The notes beneath the pieces are model-generated. The model was not told the origin of the DNA, did no database searches, and worked only from the letters and a program-made list of their open reading frames with translations. This document shows, one piece after another, positions 15,287-24,261 of a stretch of DNA of 41,479 bases. The stretch is from Stenotrophomonas maltophilia. GTDB taxonomy: Bacteria; Pseudomonadota; Gammaproteobacteria; Xanthomonadales; Xanthomonadaceae. Position 1 is the stretch's first letter, and every line of letters begins with the position of its first letter. Where the stretch lies: positions 1 to 41,479 of the forward strand of contig NZ_RAUX01000052.1 of the NCBI RefSeq assembly GCF_013464485.1. Direction: 5' to 3'. The position numbers were made by a program, and so were the translations under genes.

Positions 15287-17026
15287 ATGGCCCGTATCCC
15301 CGACGCTTTCATCGACGACCTGCTCGCCCGCACCGACATTGTCGAGGTGGTGGGCAGCCGCGTGCCGTTGAAGCGCCAGGGCAAGGAGTACGCAGCGCGC
15401 TGCCCGTTCCATGACGAGCGCTCGGCCTCGTTCACGGTCTCGCCCACCAAGCAGTTCTATCACTGCTTCGGCTGTGGCGCGCACGGCACCGCGATCAGCT
15501 TCCTGATGAACTACGACCGCCTCGAATTCCTCGACGCGGTGGATGAGCTGGCCAAGCGCGCGGGCATGGACGTGCCGCGCAACGAGAACCCGCGCAGCCC
15601 CCAGCAACAGGACGACAGCCGCGAGCTGTATTCGGCGCTTGAGGCGGCCACCAGGTTCTTCCAGAACAATCTGGAAGGCAGCGACAAGGCGCGCAGCTAT
15701 CTGGACGGGCGTGGCGTGGACGAAGAGAACCGCGCACGCTTCCAGATCGGCTACGCCCCGGATGGCTACAGCGGCCTGCGCGATGCGCTGGGCAAGGACG
15801 AGCGACGCATGAAGCTGCTCGACCGCGCCGGCCTGTTCTCCAAGAATGATCGCGGCCACGTCTACGACAAGTTCCGCGACCGGGTGATGTTCCCGATCTT
15901 CGACCGCCGTGGCCGGGTGATCGCCTTCGGCGGCCGCGTGTTCGAGAAGGACGACGGCCCCAAGTACCTCAACTCGCCCGAGACCGCGCTGTTCCACAAG
16001 GGCCGCGAACTGTACGGCCTGTGGCAGGTGCGCCAGGCCAACCAGAAGATCGAGCGGCTGATCGTGGTCGAGGGCTACATGGACGTGGTCTCGCTGTTCC
16101 AGTTCGGTGTCACCCAGGCGGTGGCGACGCTGGGCACGGCGACCACGCCGGACCATGCCGAGCTGTTGTTCCGCAACGCGCCGGACGTGTTCTTCTGCTT
16201 CGACGGCGACGCCGCCGGCCGCCGTGCCGGCTGGAAGGCGCTGGAGTCGGTGCTGCCGCGCATGAAGGATGGCCGCCAGGCCTTCTTCCTGTTCCTGCCC
16301 GATGGCGAGGATCCGGACACCATCGTGCGCAAGGAAGGCGCCGAGGCCTTCAACGAACGCCTGAAGCAGGCCACGCCGCTGTCGCAGTTCTTCTTCGACG
16401 AGCTCACCCGCGAGATCAACCTGGGTACGCTGGATGGAAAGGCCCGCCTGGCCGAGCGGGCCAAGCCGATGCTGGCGCAGATTCCCGATGGTGCCTTCGG
16501 CGATCTCATGAAACAGCAGCTGGGGCAGCTGACCGGGCTCGGCGGCAACGCCCAGGCGGCACGTTCGCCGATGCCACAGCGGCCGCCGGCGCGTACGATC
16601 CAGCCAGTGGCCAAGCGCAGCCTGGTGCGCGGTGCGATTGCCGTACTGCTGCAGCAACCGTCGCTGGCGCTGACGCTGGGCGGCAAGCACCACTTCCAGG
16701 GGCTGCGCTTGCCGGGCGTGGAGCTGTTGCTGGAGCTGCTGGGGCTGGTCGAACAGCGCCCGGACATCAGCACCGGCGCCCTGCTGGAGCATTTCGATGG
16801 CCGCGAGGAGCAGGCCTCGCTGCATACGCTGGCCGCACAGACACTGCCCGGCACCGAGGCCAGCTGGACCCAGGAACTGCACGACGCGGTGGCCCAGCTG
16901 GAGAAACAGCTGCTGGTGCAACGCCTGGAGGAGTTGTTGGCAAAGCAGCGCCAGCAGGGCTTGGACGATACTGACAAGTACGAACTGCGCGAGCTGCTGA
17001 AGGCCCGCGCCGGACTGCGCCTGTAG
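15287..17026 (+). CDS. dnaG: DNA primase
   Basis: This 579-aa protein has the three DnaG parts. The CHC2 zinc finger has ligands Cys39, His42, Cys60 and Cys63 (CPFH...CFGC). The RNA polymerase core carries the TOPRIM motifs VVEGYMDVV and CFDGDAAGRRA. A C-terminal helicase-binding domain starts at about residue 440. It makes RNA primers at the replication fork together with DnaB. Length is like E. coli (581 aa). The ATG at 15287 starts the conserved MARIPDAFIDDLLARTDIV; the GTG at 15254 would add 11 odd residues. It is followed not by rpoD but, 27 nt on, by a phosphatase-like gene. Confidence 0.97.
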   Translation: MARIPDAFIDDLLARTDIVEVVGSRVPLKRQGKEYAARCPFHDERSASFTVSPTKQFYHCFGCGAHGTAISFLMNYDRLEFLDAVDELAKRAGMDVPRNENPRSPQQQDDSRELYSALEAATRFFQNNLEGSDKARSYLDGRGVDEENRARFQIGYAPDGYSGLRDALGKDERRMKLLDRAGLFSKNDRGHVYDKFRDRVMFPIFDRRGRVIAFGGRVFEKDDGPKYLNSPETALFHKGRELYGLWQVRQANQKIERLIVVEGYMDVVSLFQFGVTQAVATLGTATTPDHAELLFRNAPDVFFCFDGDAAGRRAGWKALESVLPRMKDGRQAFFLFLPDGEDPDTIVRKEGAEAFNERLKQATPLSQFFFDELTREINLGTLDGKARLAERAKPMLAQIPDGAFGDLMKQQLGQLTGLGGNAQAARSPMPQRPPARTIQPVAKRSLVRGAIAVLLQQPSLALTLGGKHHFQGLRLPGVELLLELLGLVEQRPDISTGALLEHFDGREEQASLHTLAAQTLPGTEASWTQELHDAVAQLEKQLLVQRLEELLAKQRQQGLDDTDKYELRELLKARAGLRL

Positions 17027-17053
17027 CGGCAGGACACTTTCACGGAGAGGACC

Positions 17054-17554
17054 ATGCTGCTGCGCCTGACCTGCCTGCTGTTGTTGTCGCTCTGCTCGGC
17101 GCTGCCGGCCTGGGCGGCGGACCCCACCCTTGCTGAAGTCCGCCCCGGCCTGTACGCCGGTGGCCAGCCCTCCGCCGTGCAGCTGGGCGAACTGGCCGCA
17201 CAGGGCGTGCGCACCGTGATCGATCTGCGCCAGCCCGGTGAGGACCGTGGCTTCGATGAGACGCACGTGGCCGAGTCATTGGGACTGCGTTATGTACGTA
17301 TTCCGGTAGCCGGTGCCGAGGGACTGGATGCGGCCAACGTGCGTGCCGTGCACCAGGCCCTTCAGCAGAGCCAGGGGCCGGTACTGCTGCACTGTGCGTC
17401 CGGCAACCGCGCCGGCGCCGTGCTTGGCCTGGTCAACGCACGCTACGAGCACGCCAGCGCGGAACAGGCCCTGCAGCTCGGCCAGCGCGCCGGCCTGAAG
17501 TCGCTGGAAGCCGCCACCCGCCAGCGCCTGTCCACGCCTTCCACTTCGCCCTGA
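17054..17554 (+). CDS. Secreted dual-specificity-phosphatase-like protein
   Basis: This 166-aa protein has a signal peptide cleaved near AWAAD (residues 18-23). The phosphatase core carries VRTVIDLRQPGE (general-acid region, Asp57) and the P-loop LLHCASGNRAG with Cys114 and Arg119. The C-x4-R spacing is that of the DSP-like domain found in beta-lactamase-hydrolase-like proteins, not the classic C-x5-R. Most such proteins are cytosolic; this one should be periplasmic. The substrate is unknown. It starts 27 nt after dnaG and ends 28 nt before the transporter gene, so read-through from dnaG is likely. Confidence 0.8.
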   Translation: MLLRLTCLLLLSLCSALPAWAADPTLAEVRPGLYAGGQPSAVQLGELAAQGVRTVIDLRQPGEDRGFDETHVAESLGLRYVRIPVAGAEGLDAANVRAVHQALQQSQGPVLLHCASGNRAGAVLGLVNARYEHASAEQALQLGQRAGLKSLEAATRQRLSTPSTSP

Positions 17555-17582
17555 CTCCACCGCACCAAGGACTCTGCCCACC

Positions 17583-18554
17583 ATGACCCACTGGTGGTCG
17601 CGCCTGCGACCGGACAACTTCACCCTCGCCCTGCTGTGCACTGTCGGCCTGGCCTCGCTGCTGCCGATGAAGGGCGCCGCCGCCATCGTCCTCGACGATG
17701 TCACCACCGTTGCCATTGCCGCACTGTTCTTCCTGCACGGCGCGCGCCTGCCACGCGAGTCGATCATCGGCGGCATGCTGCACTGGCGGCTGCACCTGAC
17801 CATCCTGGCCTGCACCTTCATCCTGTTCCCGCTGCTGGGGCTGATGTTCAAGCCGCTGTCGGGCTGGCTGCTGACCCCGGAGCTGTATCTGGGCGTGCTG
17901 TTCCTGTGCACCCTGCCCTCCACCGTGCAGTCGTCCATCGCCTTCACCTCGATGGCCCGTGGCAACGTGCCTGCGGCGGTGTGCAGCGCCTCGTTGTCGA
18001 GCATTCTCGGCGTGTTCCTGACCCCGCTGCTGTTGACCGCGCTGGCCGGCACCTCCGGCGGCGTGCACGATCCACTGCATGCGATCGGCGGCATCATGCT
18101 GCAGCTGCTGGTGCCGTTCGTGGCCGGCCACCTGCTGCGGCCGTGGATCGCTGGCTGGGTGGAGCGGCAGCGCGCGCTGCTGCGCTATACCGACCAGGCC
18201 ACCATCCTGCTGGTGGTGTACTCGGCATTCGGCGAAGCGGTGACCGAAGGCCTGTGGAGCAAGACGCCGCTGCTATCGTTGCTGGCCGTAGCGGTGGTGG
18301 CCGCCGTGCTGCTGGGCATCGCGATGCCACTGATCACCTTCGTCGCCCGCCGCCTGCGTTTCAACCGCGAGGACGAGATCGCCATCGTGTTCTGCGGCTC
18401 GAAGAAGAGCCTGGCCACCGGCGTGCCGATCGCCAAGGTGCTGTTTGCTGGTGGCAGCCTCGGTGCGATCGTGCTGCCGGTGATGATCTATCACCAGATC
18501 CAGCTGATCGTCTGCGGCGTGATCGCGCAGCGGTATGCGCGGCGCAAGCCCTGA
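17583..18554 (+). CDS. Bile acid:sodium symporter family transporter (SBF-like)
   Basis: This 323-aa protein has about ten hydrophobic helices. The SBF-like signatures are FLHGARLPRESIIGGMLHWRLH (about 50-72), LPSTVQSSIAFTSMARGN in the middle (crossover region) and FCGSKKSLATGVPIAKVLF near the C-terminus, as in YfeH-type members. The family moves organic anions with sodium across the inner membrane; the actual substrate is unknown and bile acids are unlikely in this organism. It lies 28 nt after the phosphatase-like gene. A SMAG cluster follows it. Confidence 0.88.
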   Translation: MTHWWSRLRPDNFTLALLCTVGLASLLPMKGAAAIVLDDVTTVAIAALFFLHGARLPRESIIGGMLHWRLHLTILACTFILFPLLGLMFKPLSGWLLTPELYLGVLFLCTLPSTVQSSIAFTSMARGNVPAAVCSASLSSILGVFLTPLLLTALAGTSGGVHDPLHAIGGIMLQLLVPFVAGHLLRPWIAGWVERQRALLRYTDQATILLVVYSAFGEAVTEGLWSKTPLLSLLAVAVVAAVLLGIAMPLITFVARRLRFNREDEIAIVFCGSKKSLATGVPIAKVLFAGGSLGAIVLPVMIYHQIQLIVCGVIAQRYARRKP

Positions 18555-18568
18555 CCCGACGGAGAAAC

Positions 18569-18660
18569 ATCCACGCATGGCGTGGAGCTGCTGTAGAGCC
18601 GAGCCCATGCTCGGCTGGTGGTTGAACGGCGCAGGTAGATCCACGCCATACGTGGATGAT
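18569..18660. repeat. SMAG cluster between convergent genes
   Basis: It contains three hairpins: ATCCACGCATGGCGTGGA (18569-18586), GTAGAGCCGAGCCCATGCTCGGC (from 18593, split here as two pieces by family variation), and GTAGATCCACGCCATACGTGGAT (from 18635). The end touches the stop codon of the ChaN-like gene. Confidence 0.8.
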
Positions 18661-19481
18661 CACCAGACCGAATCGCTGTCCAGCAGCCGCGCCACGCTGA
18701 ATCGCGGCAGCCATACCCTCAGGTCGTAGCTGCGGTCAGCACCGGTATCCACCCTGGGCGATGTCCCGGCATGACTCGGCAGCTGGCGCGCTTCGCAACG
18801 TCCAGGGGCGACACAGCCCCAGCCCTCCCCGCCACGCGCCTCGATACGCACGTTGTAAAGGTCCAGATCCTCCAGCAGTGCCGTCATCGGCGGGTGCGCA
18901 ATCATCTTCGGCTGCGTACGCATGCCATGTACGTTGCCGGTCAGCACCAGCAACCGTGCATTGTTCGGCAATGCCTTTGCGCGCACGCGGACCTCTTCGG
19001 CCATCACCCGGTCGCGTGCCCCACTACCCGCCGTTTGGGCAGGCAGCAAGCGATCAAAACCGAATACCTGCACATCGCGCCCCCGGGTACGCAGCACGCG
19101 CGCCGCTTCAATCAGGTCGAGCATATCCTTGCTGCGACGGCCGTCATGCATGCGGCTGCGGACGCTCCAGTACGGCGTGCCACGCAATGCAGCGCGCGCC
19201 TTGGCCGTGCCGGAAGACGCCAGATAGGTCGCCAGCGCGGCGTTCTCGTCAGTCGGCAGCTCCAATGCCAACCGCACCGGTGTGCCATCGGCCGCGTAGG
19301 CCTCCATCAGTTCCCGAACCAGCACCGGCGTCTCACGCGTGCCATGGAACTCACCCAGTACCAGCAGGCGGTGATCACCGGCGTGCTGGCGGATCTGCGC
19401 AACGGTGTCGTCGGCATGCGCACTGAGGGCCATGCCCAGCGCCAGCAGCAGCGCGGCGGTCCAGCGGAAGATCGAATGCAT
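18660..19481 (-). CDS. ChaN-like (haem-binding uptake, Tiki superfamily) secreted protein
   Basis: This 273-aa protein has a signal peptide ending near ALSAHA (residue about 23). It carries the ChaN/EreA-type motifs LLVLGEFHGTRETP (about 39-52, with the conserved Glu and His) and VLTGNVHGMR in the second half (His). The family includes haem-binding lipoproteins and esterase-like enzymes; here no lipobox Cys is seen. The C-terminal part has two cysteines (CVAPGRC). The location is probably periplasmic. The ATG at 19481 is backed by a purine-rich stretch. It is flanked by SMAG clusters on both sides, and its TGA stop overlaps the downstream one. Confidence 0.78.
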   Translation of the reverse strand: MHSIFRWTAALLLALGMALSAHADDTVAQIRQHAGDHRLLVLGEFHGTRETPVLVRELMEAYAADGTPVRLALELPTDENAALATYLASSGTAKARAALRGTPYWSVRSRMHDGRRSKDMLDLIEAARVLRTRGRDVQVFGFDRLLPAQTAGSGARDRVMAEEVRVRAKALPNNARLLVLTGNVHGMRTQPKMIAHPPMTALLEDLDLYNVRIEARGGEGWGCVAPGRCEARQLPSHAGTSPRVDTGADRSYDLRVWLPRFSVARLLDSDSVW

Positions 19482-19545
19482 CCCTGCTCGCTCCTTTCCT
19501 TGGGGTCAGGAACAGCAATGGCGACGCCGCTGGAAGAGATCAAGT

Positions 19546-19607
19546 GTAGAGCCGAGCCCACGCTCGGCTGCTCTTCCCCCCTCAGCCGAGCATGGGCTCG
19601 GCTCTAC
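19546..19607. repeat. SMAG pair, inverted
   Basis: Two GTAGAGCCGAGC units lie in opposite orientation around CTCTTCCCCCCTC (GTAG at 19546, CTAC ending at 19607). They lie between the ChaN-like gene start and the ctaB stop. Confidence 0.85.
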
Positions 19608-19617
19608 AGGTGGCGCC

Positions 19618-20511
19618 TTACAACCAGGGCAGGATCCAGTGGTCGACCAGCAGGAAGGCGAACAGCGCCATCAGGTACACGATGGAGTAGTGGAACATCT
19701 TCATCGAGAACAGTTCATCCGGCGGGTTGAGCATGCGCCAGGCGTACCAGAGGAACACGGCGTTGAGCACGATCGCGCCGCCCAGGTAGAACGCGCCGCT
19801 CATGCCCACCAGGTACGGCAGCAGGCAGACCAGCGCCAGCACCACCGAATACACCATGATCTGCTTGCGGGTGTGCACCACACCGTGGGTTACCGGCAGC
19901 ATCGGGATTTCGGCCTTGGCGTAGTCCTCGCGGCGGAAGATCGCCAGCGCCCAGAAGTGCGGCGGGGTCCAGATGAAGATGATCAGCACCAGCAGCGACG
20001 AGTACGCCCAGTCCGACGAGCCCTGCATGCCGGTCACCGCGGCCCAGCCCAGCATCGGCGGCATCGCGCCGGCCAGGCCACCGATGACGATGTTCTGCGA
20101 GGTCGCGCGCTTCAGGTACACGGTGTAGATCACCGCGTAGCCGATCAGCGAGGCGAAGGTCAGCACCGCGGTGATCAGGTTCACCCACAGCACCAGGATG
20201 GTCATCGACAGCACGATCAGCACGCCGGCGAACACCAGCACCTGCCACGGCTTGACCTTGCCCACCACCAGCGGACGCCACGAGGTGCGCGCCATCTGCG
20301 CATCGATGTGCGCATCCAGCAGCTGGTTGATGGCGGCGGCGGCCGAAGCAGCCAGCCAGATGCCGAGGAAACCGAGCACGCCGGCGCGCACCTGGTCCCA
20401 GCTGGGTACGCCCGGAATGGCCAGGACCATGCCGACCAGGGCAGTGAAGACGATCAGGGCGACGACCTTGGGCTTGGTCAGGTCCCAGTACTGGCGGTAA
20501 TTGGAAAACAT
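19618..20511 (-). CDS. ctaB: Protoheme IX farnesyltransferase (heme O synthase)
   Basis: This 297-aa UbiA-superfamily protein has about nine membrane helices. The prenyl-diphosphate site is N62, D66 and D70 in [20 protein letters not shown], and the second conserved loop has [27 protein letters not shown]. It adds a farnesyl group to haem B to give haem O, the substrate of CtaA in the next gene. The frame is open to 20571, but the ATG at 20511 ([15 protein letters not shown]) is the family start. It begins 4 nt after the ctaA stop, so the two are almost surely co-transcribed. Confidence 0.95.
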   Translation of the reverse strand: MFSNYRQYWDLTKPKVVALIVFTALVGMVLAIPGVPSWDQVRAGVLGFLGIWLAASAAAAINQLLDAHIDAQMARTSWRPLVVGKVKPWQVLVFAGVLIVLSMTILVLWVNLITAVLTFASLIGYAVIYTVYLKRATSQNIVIGGLAGAMPPMLGWAAVTGMQGSSDWAYSSLLVLIIFIWTPPHFWALAIFRREDYAKAEIPMLPVTHGVVHTRKQIMVYSVVLALVCLLPYLVGMSGAFYLGGAIVLNAVFLWYAWRMLNPPDELFSMKMFHYSIVYLMALFAFLLVDHWILPWL

Positions 20512-20515
20512 GGAA

Positions 20516-21679
20516 TCAGTCCGGGGCACGCAGGCGGGCCAGCAGGCTGACCAGCACGAACAACAGGGCAACGGCCACGCCGTTGTGGGCCACCGCCACT
20601 TCCAGCGGCAGCGCCAGCTTCACATTGAGGATGCCCAGGGTGACCTGCAGCACCAGCAGCGCGATCAGCGCGCTGGCCCAGCCACGCATGCTCGGCACCC
20701 GGAACAGGCGCACGCCCAGCCACAACAGGTAAGCGGCTACGACCACTGCGAACAGGCGGTGCGCCATCTGGATGGCGATGCGCGAGGCACCGTCCAGCAC
20801 GCCGCCTTCGTAGTCCACGCCGATGCCGCGCCACAGGGTGAAACCCTCGACGAAGTTGTGCTGCGGCCACCACTGGTTGGCACAGCGCGGGAAGTTGTCC
20901 ATCGACAAGCTGCCGCCGCCACAGGCCAGCGCCGCGTAGTTGGCGCTGACCCAGCCGCCCAGCGCGATCTGGGTGACCAGCACGGCCACACCGATGCGCA
21001 GCAGCCACTTCAGCTTCGGTGCTTCGGCCAGGGTGATCGGCATGTGCGTGGCGCGCCAGGCCATCCACACCAGCAGCGCGAACATCAGCATGCCGCCCAG
21101 CAGGTGACCCATCACCACGATGGGTTTGAGCAGCAGCGTCACCGTCCACATGCCCAGCAGGGCCTGGAAGATCACCACCGCCAGGGTCAGCAATGCAGCG
21201 CGCGCCAGGTCGATGTTGCTCCAGCGCAGCGCGGCGATCAGCAGGATCGCCTCGCCGATCAGGGCCAAAGCACTGGCGGTGCCATGCCAGCCCATCATGT
21301 ACAGCGGTATGCCGGCGGCCACCAGCACGCAGGCGGTCACCACCGCCGTGCTTCCGAACCGGCGCTTACGCGTGGCCAGCAGGGCCAGGGTCAGGATCTC
21401 GATGCCCAGCGCGCCGGCCAGGAAGCGATGCACCTGCTCACGCCAGGCCTTGTGGGTTTCCAGCGGGCGGATCTCCGCCGCCGGGTGGCCGATGGTCTCT
21501 TCCACGTGCTGCGGCCAGGTGGCCTGGCCATAGCAGGTGGGCCAGTCCGGGCAGCTCAGGCCGGCATCGGACAGGCGTACGAAGGCGCCGAACATGATCG
21601 TGCTCGCGGTCATGATCATGGCGAACCACGCCAGGCGGTGGAAATTGCGATGCAGCGCCGGACGCGCGGAAAGGCTCAT
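20516..21679 (-). CDS. ctaA: Heme A synthase (COX15/CtaA family)
   Basis: This 387-aa protein has about eight membrane helices in two related four-helix halves. The signatures are [22 protein letters not shown] in helix 1 with the Cys pair of the external loop, then [17 protein letters not shown] with haem-ligand histidines, and a second half with VEGFTLWRG and [11 protein letters not shown]. It oxidises the C8 methyl of haem O to formyl to give haem A for subunit I. The ATG at 21679 is preferred over the adjacent TTG at 21682. It lies between the SCO-like gene (11 nt upstream) and ctaB. Confidence 0.94.
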   Translation of the reverse strand: MSLSARPALHRNFHRLAWFAMIMTASTIMFGAFVRLSDAGLSCPDWPTCYGQATWPQHVEETIGHPAAEIRPLETHKAWREQVHRFLAGALGIEILTLALLATRKRRFGSTAVVTACVLVAAGIPLYMMGWHGTASALALIGEAILLIAALRWSNIDLARAALLTLAVVIFQALLGMWTVTLLLKPIVVMGHLLGGMLMFALLVWMAWRATHMPITLAEAPKLKWLLRIGVAVLVTQIALGGWVSANYAALACGGGSLSMDNFPRCANQWWPQHNFVEGFTLWRGIGVDYEGGVLDGASRIAIQMAHRLFAVVVAAYLLWLGVRLFRVPSMRGWASALIALLVLQVTLGILNVKLALPLEVAVAHNGVAVALLFVLVSLLARLRAPD

Positions 21680-21689
21680 CAAACGGGAC

Positions 21690-22259
21690 TCACTTCAGTT
21701 TCAGCAACGTGGCCATGTCCTTGCGCAGGCCGCCGAGGTCGGAGCCTGGTGCATGGCGCATGATCACGAAGCCGTTCGGATCGATCACGTAGACCGGCAG
21801 TCCCGCCGGATCATCGACGCCCGGCAACGCCGCGCGCAGGGCTGGCGACGAAGCCAGCGGCCGCAGCGCGGGCAGCGAGGCGATCGACGCCGGTGGCATA
21901 CCCAGCCACAGGATCTCGACATTATCGGCGTTATGGCCGAACAGCTGCCACACCTTGCCCAGTCCCTGCGACAAAGTGACGCACTGTGCGTCGCAGGCAC
22001 CGGCCGGCGCGACCAGCAGGCGCCAGGTGCGGGCCTCAGGGTTCCACGGATAGGGCTGGCCGTTGGCCAGCGTCGGAGCCTGCTGGCGCAGGTCCACCGG
22101 CGGTTTCAGCAGCTGGCCGGCATTGCGGTGCCCGGTGGGCTGCCAGCCAGAGAAGCGCAGCACGGCCGCCAGCGCCATCGCCCCGAAGAACACGGCAAAC
22201 AGCAGTACCAGGGTCCGGCGGCCGGAGCCGCGCGCCTGCGGGGTGGTGGCGGTGTTCAT
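21690..22259 (-). CDS. Membrane-anchored SCO-like thioredoxin-fold protein
   Basis: The 189-aa protein has one N-terminal membrane anchor (residues about 15-38) and a periplasmic domain with a thioredoxin-like layout. RTWRLLVAPAGACDAQCVT gives a C-x3-C pair as in SCO1 copper chaperones, and GLPVYVIDPNGFVIMRHAPG matches the later beta strand and loop. SCO proteins also need a distal His; HAPG may supply it. Its place between SURF1 and ctaA fits delivery of copper to, or reduction of, the CuA site. Similarity to SCO is weak, so the family call is moderate. Confidence 0.7.
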   Translation of the reverse strand: MNTATTPQARGSGRRTLVLLFAVFFGAMALAAVLRFSGWQPTGHRNAGQLLKPPVDLRQQAPTLANGQPYPWNPEARTWRLLVAPAGACDAQCVTLSQGLGKVWQLFGHNADNVEILWLGMPPASIASLPALRPLASSPALRAALPGVDDPAGLPVYVIDPNGFVIMRHAPGSDLGGLRKDMATLLKLK

Positions 22260-22306
22260 GCGGGCATTTTCTCATGGTTGGGTGGAAGGAAGCGGTCGAC
22301 GCTCTG

Positions 22307-22360
22307 GTAGCCCCCGACCTTGGTCGGGGGAGATGGTGCCGACCAAGGTCGGTACCCACC
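22307..22360. repeat. SMAG variant pair (CCGACC type)
   Basis: GTAGCCCCCGACC with GGTCGGGGG is followed by a GCCGACC/GGTCGGTACC unit in the other orientation. It lies between the SURF1 stop and the SCO-like gene start, inside the cox cluster. Confidence 0.8.
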
Positions 22361-22368
22361 GGAGCCGG

Positions 22369-23076
22369 TCAACGCCGTCGCCTGCGCCACTCCAGCACCA
22401 GCGCCACCACCAGCACGGTCAAGGCCAGGCCGAACCACTGCACGGCGTAGCCCAGGTGGCGCTGCGGCGGCAGCGTGTTCGGCAGCAGGTCCAGGTCGCG
22501 CTCATCGCCGAAGGGCAGCGCCGGGTCCAGACGCAGTACGCGATCGGGAAGTGCCTGCACCTCCAGCGCGCGGGCCAGCCCTTCGGCCGGCAACCGGCTG
22601 GCCAGCCAGCGGCCCGCTTCACCCGTGGCGGAGAGTGCAGGGCCCAGTGCCAACCCGGCTGACGGCGGCGGCGCCAGCAGCCCGCGCACGGCCACCGGCG
22701 AAGGGGGCGCCGGCAGCTCCGGCAGGGTGCGATCCGGCGGCAGCGCGCGCCAGCCGAGATCGACCAGCAGCACGCTGCCCTCGTCACTGCGGAACGGGCG
22801 GTAGATCTTCACACCCGCGCGGCCGTGCCGGGTCTGGTTGTCCAGCAGCACCACACCGGGAAGGAAGCGACCGTGATCGGCCACGCCATGCAACGCGCCG
22901 GGCGCTGCGAGCGCCTGCGCCAACGACAGTACCTGCGCCGCAGCTGGACCTTGTGCATCCAACATTGCCTGTTTGGCATGCATGCGCTGCAGCTGCCACA
23001 GCCCCAATGCGGTGAAACCGGCCATTGCCAGCACCGCCAGCAGCCATCCGATCACGCGCGTGTGCTGGCGCATCAT
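22369..23076 (-). CDS. SURF1 family oxidase assembly protein
   Basis: This 235-aa protein has the SURF1 topology: an N-terminal helix with GFTALGLWQLQRMHAKQAML, a large periplasmic loop with the family's PRTG-like region, and a C-terminal helix preceded by the conserved YAVQWFGLAL and followed by an Arg-rich tail. SURF1 helps insert haem a into subunit I of cytochrome aa3 oxidase. The ATG at 23076 (or the next at 23073) is preferred over the TTG at 23091. It is divergent from the twin-TM gene and lies inside the cox cluster, which supports the function. Confidence 0.9.
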   Translation of the reverse strand: MMRQHTRVIGWLLAVLAMAGFTALGLWQLQRMHAKQAMLDAQGPAAAQVLSLAQALAAPGALHGVADHGRFLPGVVLLDNQTRHGRAGVKIYRPFRSDEGSVLLVDLGWRALPPDRTLPELPAPPSPVAVRGLLAPPPSAGLALGPALSATGEAGRWLASRLPAEGLARALEVQALPDRVLRLDPALPFGDERDLDLLPNTLPPQRHLGYAVQWFGLALTVLVVALVLEWRRRRR

Positions 23077-23133
23077 GACAAGTCCGCGCAAACGCGGTCA
23101 GATAGGCACATCCACCCTGCCCTCGAGCCGCGC

Positions 23134-23352
23134 ATGAGTGATTCGCTGAAGACCCTGCTGGTAATCGCGTTTCTGATCGTCATCGTCTGGAATCTGGGCG
23201 CCGGCCTGTATTACCTGGTGGTCGACCGCGGCCAGACCAAGCGCACGGTCAACGCACTGACACGCCGCATCGCGGTGTCGGTGGCCTTGATCGTACTGGT
23301 GATCGTGAGCATCTACATGGGCTGGATCAAACCGCACGGCATCGGCGGCTGA
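23134..23352 (+). CDS. Twin transmembrane protein (DUF2909 type)
   Basis: The 72-aa product has two hydrophobic helices (residues about 5-27 and 47-66) joined by a basic loop with KRTVNALTRRIAVS, and ends in IKPHGIGG. It matches the small two-helix proteins that sit between ctaE and SURF1 in many proteobacterial cox clusters. Their function is unknown, though an assembly role is likely. It is the only plus-strand gene in this cluster, divergent from SURF1 and convergent with ctaE. The ATG at 23134 is preceded by CGAGCCGCGC. Confidence 0.82.
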   Translation: MSDSLKTLLVIAFLIVIVWNLGAGLYYLVVDRGQTKRTVNALTRRIAVSVALIVLVIVSIYMGWIKPHGIGG

Positions 23353-23372
23353 TGCCACCGATGCGCGGGTGA

Positions 23373-24248
23373 TCAAAGCACGTAGACGAACATGAAGAGC
23401 ATCAGCCAGACCACATCGACGAAGTGCCAGTACCACGCGGCGGCTTCGAAAGCGAAGTGGTTGTCGCGGGTGAAGTGGCCCTTGGCCGAACGCAGCCACA
23501 TCACGATCAGCATGATCGTGCCCAGCAGCACGTGCGCGCCGTGGAAGCCGGTCAGCATGAAGAACGTCGAACCGTAGATGCCAGAACCCAGCGTAAGGTT
23601 CAGCTCCTTGTAGGCGTGGATGTACTCCTCCGCCTGCAGGGTGAGGAAGCCGAGGCCGAGCAGTACGGTCACGCCCAGCCAGATCAGCAGCTGGCGGCGG
23701 TTGCCGGCCTTCAGTGCGTGATGGGCAATGGTCAGGGTTACGCCGGAAGTGAGCAGGATCAGCGTGTTGATCAGCGGCAGGCCCCAGGCCGGGATGGTCT
23801 GGAAGGCGCCACCGATCGCGGCCGGGCCGTTGGTTGGCCATCCGGCGGAATAGCCCTGCCAGAGCAGCTCGTTGGTCATCACCCCGCGACCTTCACCGCT
23901 CAACCATGACAGGCCGAGATTGCGGGTATAGAACAGCGCGCCGAAGAAGGCACCGAAGAACATCACTTCGGAGAAGATGAACCAGATCATCCCCATCCGG
24001 AACGAGCCATCAACCTGCTGGTTGTAATTGCCCGCCTGCGATTCGCGCACCACGTCGCTGAACCACCAGAACAGGGTCAGCACCAGCATTGCGATGCCGA
24101 TGTAGAACGTCCAGCGCCCCCAGCTGGCGTCGTTGAGCCAGCTGGCCACGCCCACCATGGTCACCATCATCGCGATGGAGCCTACGAACGGCCATTTGCT
24201 CTGGGCCGGGACGAAGTACACATTGGCGTCGGTCGGTGTCTGGGCCAT
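23373..24248 (-). CDS. ctaE: Cytochrome c oxidase subunit III
   Basis: This 291-aa protein has the seven-helix subunit III fold. Signatures include the first segments with NVYFVPAQSKWPFVGSIAMM, the GMIWFIFSEVMFFGAFFGALF helix with the conserved Glu, QAEEYIHAY, and TGFHGAHVLLGTIMLIVMW near the end, followed by AAAWYWHFVDVVWL. It forms part of the aa3 core and maintains proton uptake and enzyme stability. The frame is open to 24494, but the ATG at 24248 is the family start. It follows ctaG by 13 nt. Confidence 0.95.
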   Translation of the reverse strand: MAQTPTDANVYFVPAQSKWPFVGSIAMMVTMVGVASWLNDASWGRWTFYIGIAMLVLTLFWWFSDVVRESQAGNYNQQVDGSFRMGMIWFIFSEVMFFGAFFGALFYTRNLGLSWLSGEGRGVMTNELLWQGYSAGWPTNGPAAIGGAFQTIPAWGLPLINTLILLTSGVTLTIAHHALKAGNRRQLLIWLGVTVLLGLGFLTLQAEEYIHAYKELNLTLGSGIYGSTFFMLTGFHGAHVLLGTIMLIVMWLRSAKGHFTRDNHFAFEAAAWYWHFVDVVWLMLFMFVYVL

Positions 24249-24261
24249 GTCGGTATCCGGG

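Noticed and set aside
15101-17266. Minus-strand open frame of 721 codons
   Set aside because: It is antisense to dnaG and shows no domain; codon bias follows the third positions of dnaG.
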